Shown here: positions 43,123-43,355 of the stretch, piece after piece | Numbering within the stretch: position 1 is the stretch's first letter | Layout: every line of letters begins with the position of its first letter | Assembly (NCBI GenBank): GCA_018334675.1 | Contig: JAGXLL010000006.1 | Coordinates: 1 to 43,355 of the forward strand | Origin: Bacteroidales bacterium | GTDB lineage: Bacteria > Bacteroidota > Bacteroidia > Bacteroidales > UBA12077 | DNA length: 43,355 nt | Direction of reading: 5' to 3' | Program-made: the position numbers and the translations under genes | Notes under the pieces: model-generated | Seen by the model: only the letters and a program-made list of their open reading frames with translations | The model's database searches: none | What the model was told of the DNA's origin: nothing

Positions 43123-43355
43123 TTATATTACGCCATGATCGAGCATCGCGTTGGCTACCTTGAGGAAGCCGGCAATATTTGCTCCTTTTACGTAATCTGT
43201 TTTACCGTTTTCATCTTTACCGTTTTCCACGCAAGCGTTGTGGATGTCAATCATGATCTTGTGCAGGCGTTCATCGATTTCATCCCTGTTCCAGCTGAGC
43301 TTCATGGAGTTTTGTGTCATCTCCAGGCCTGAAGTGGCAACACCGCCTGCGTTGG
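43123..43355 (-). CDS. gdhA: Glutamate dehydrogenase, C-terminal part (5' end outside window)
   Basis: The visible 76 residues read NAGGVATSGLEMTQNSMKLS, then WNRDEIDERLHKIMIDIHNA, CVENGKDENGKTDYVKGANI and AGFLKVANAMLDHGVI. GGVATSGLEMxQNS-x-xxSW and the terminal KGANIAGF-x-KVA-x-AM-x-x-QG-V are the marks of the hexameric NADP(H) glutamate dehydrogenase that joins ammonia to 2-oxoglutarate. The upstream edge of the window cuts the gene, so start and promoter are not visible. Confidence 0.95.
   Translation of the reverse strand, partial: NAGGVATSGLEMTQNSMKLSWNRDEIDERLHKIMIDIHNACVENGKDENGKTDYVKGANIAGFLKVANAMLDHGVI

Overview
The window comes from a Bacteroidota chromosome, most likely class Bacteroidia (a Marinilabiliales or Bacteroidales-like organism; the family cannot be fixed from the sequence alone). 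The reasons are gldD and gldE, a secreted protein with a type A type IX secretion (T9SS) sorting domain, near absence of Shine-Dalgarno sites, many TTTG / TAnnTTTG promoters (the -33/-7 consensus of this phylum), and gene orders typical of the group: hup - 30-codon basic protein - rng, mutY - ssb - gldE - gldD, GT2 - sigma factor - rsmG, and PASTA - rluD - ddl. The content is almost all core chromosome. I see no phage, insertion sequence, CRISPR array, tRNA or rRNA.

Layout. 1-2.1 kb: end of groES and groEL, closed by a terminator. 2.2-7.7 kb, minus strand: a NUMOD4/HNH endonuclease-like gene, then the compact cluster ssb-gldE-gldD-PPTase-GGGP synthase, with mutY upstream. 7.8-9.9 kb, plus: HU protein, a 30-residue ribosomal-type protein and RNase G. 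10-15.5 kb, plus: dsbD, a penicillin-acylase-family hydrolase and an OsmC-like protein. 15.6-17.6 kb, minus: fabD, folE, queD. 17.9-22.7 kb: hldD, a DUF1858 protein (minus), superoxide dismutase, a nitroreductase, a membrane protein and yaaA. 22.7-27.4 kb, minus: a response-regulator remnant, biotin carrier plus carboxyltransferase, lptG-like gene and tgt. 27.5-30.1 kb, plus: glycosyltransferase, ECF sigma factor, rsmG, rpmH. 30.1-35.5 kb, plus: a structured intergenic region, PASTA protein, T9SS cargo, rluD and ddl. 35.5-43.4 kb, mixed: gcvP, metallo-beta-lactamase-fold hydrolase, pcm, a degenerate Gfo/Idh/MocA protein, thpR, elbB, a DUF4294 protein and the 3' end of gdhA.

How the genes fit together. 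The functions are housekeeping: protein folding (GroES/GroEL, DsbD), DNA repair and replication (MutY, SSB), RNA maturation (RNase G, Tgt, RsmG, RluD), pterin/queuosine supply (FolE, QueD, Tgt), envelope construction (HldD, LptG-like, Ddl, GldD/E, the T9SS cargo), lipid synthesis (FabD, PPTase, GGGP synthase) and oxidative-stress defence (SOD, YaaA, OsmC, nitroreductase).

The least ordinary points are: a GroEL with about 37 extra residues in its intermediate domain; two decayed gene remnants in intergenic DNA (a DinF-like MATE transporter tail and a response-regulator receiver with an in-frame stop); a Tgt without its zinc cysteines; an OsmC protein without its second cysteine; a Gfo/Idh/MocA protein that has lost its EKP lysine; a highly structured 130-base spacer after rpmH; overlapping palindromes between pcm and the oxidoreductase gene; and inverted clusters of GTTGAA repeats bracketing ddl. 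rpmH (bL34) and the 30-residue basic protein are easily missed in frame-based gene finding.
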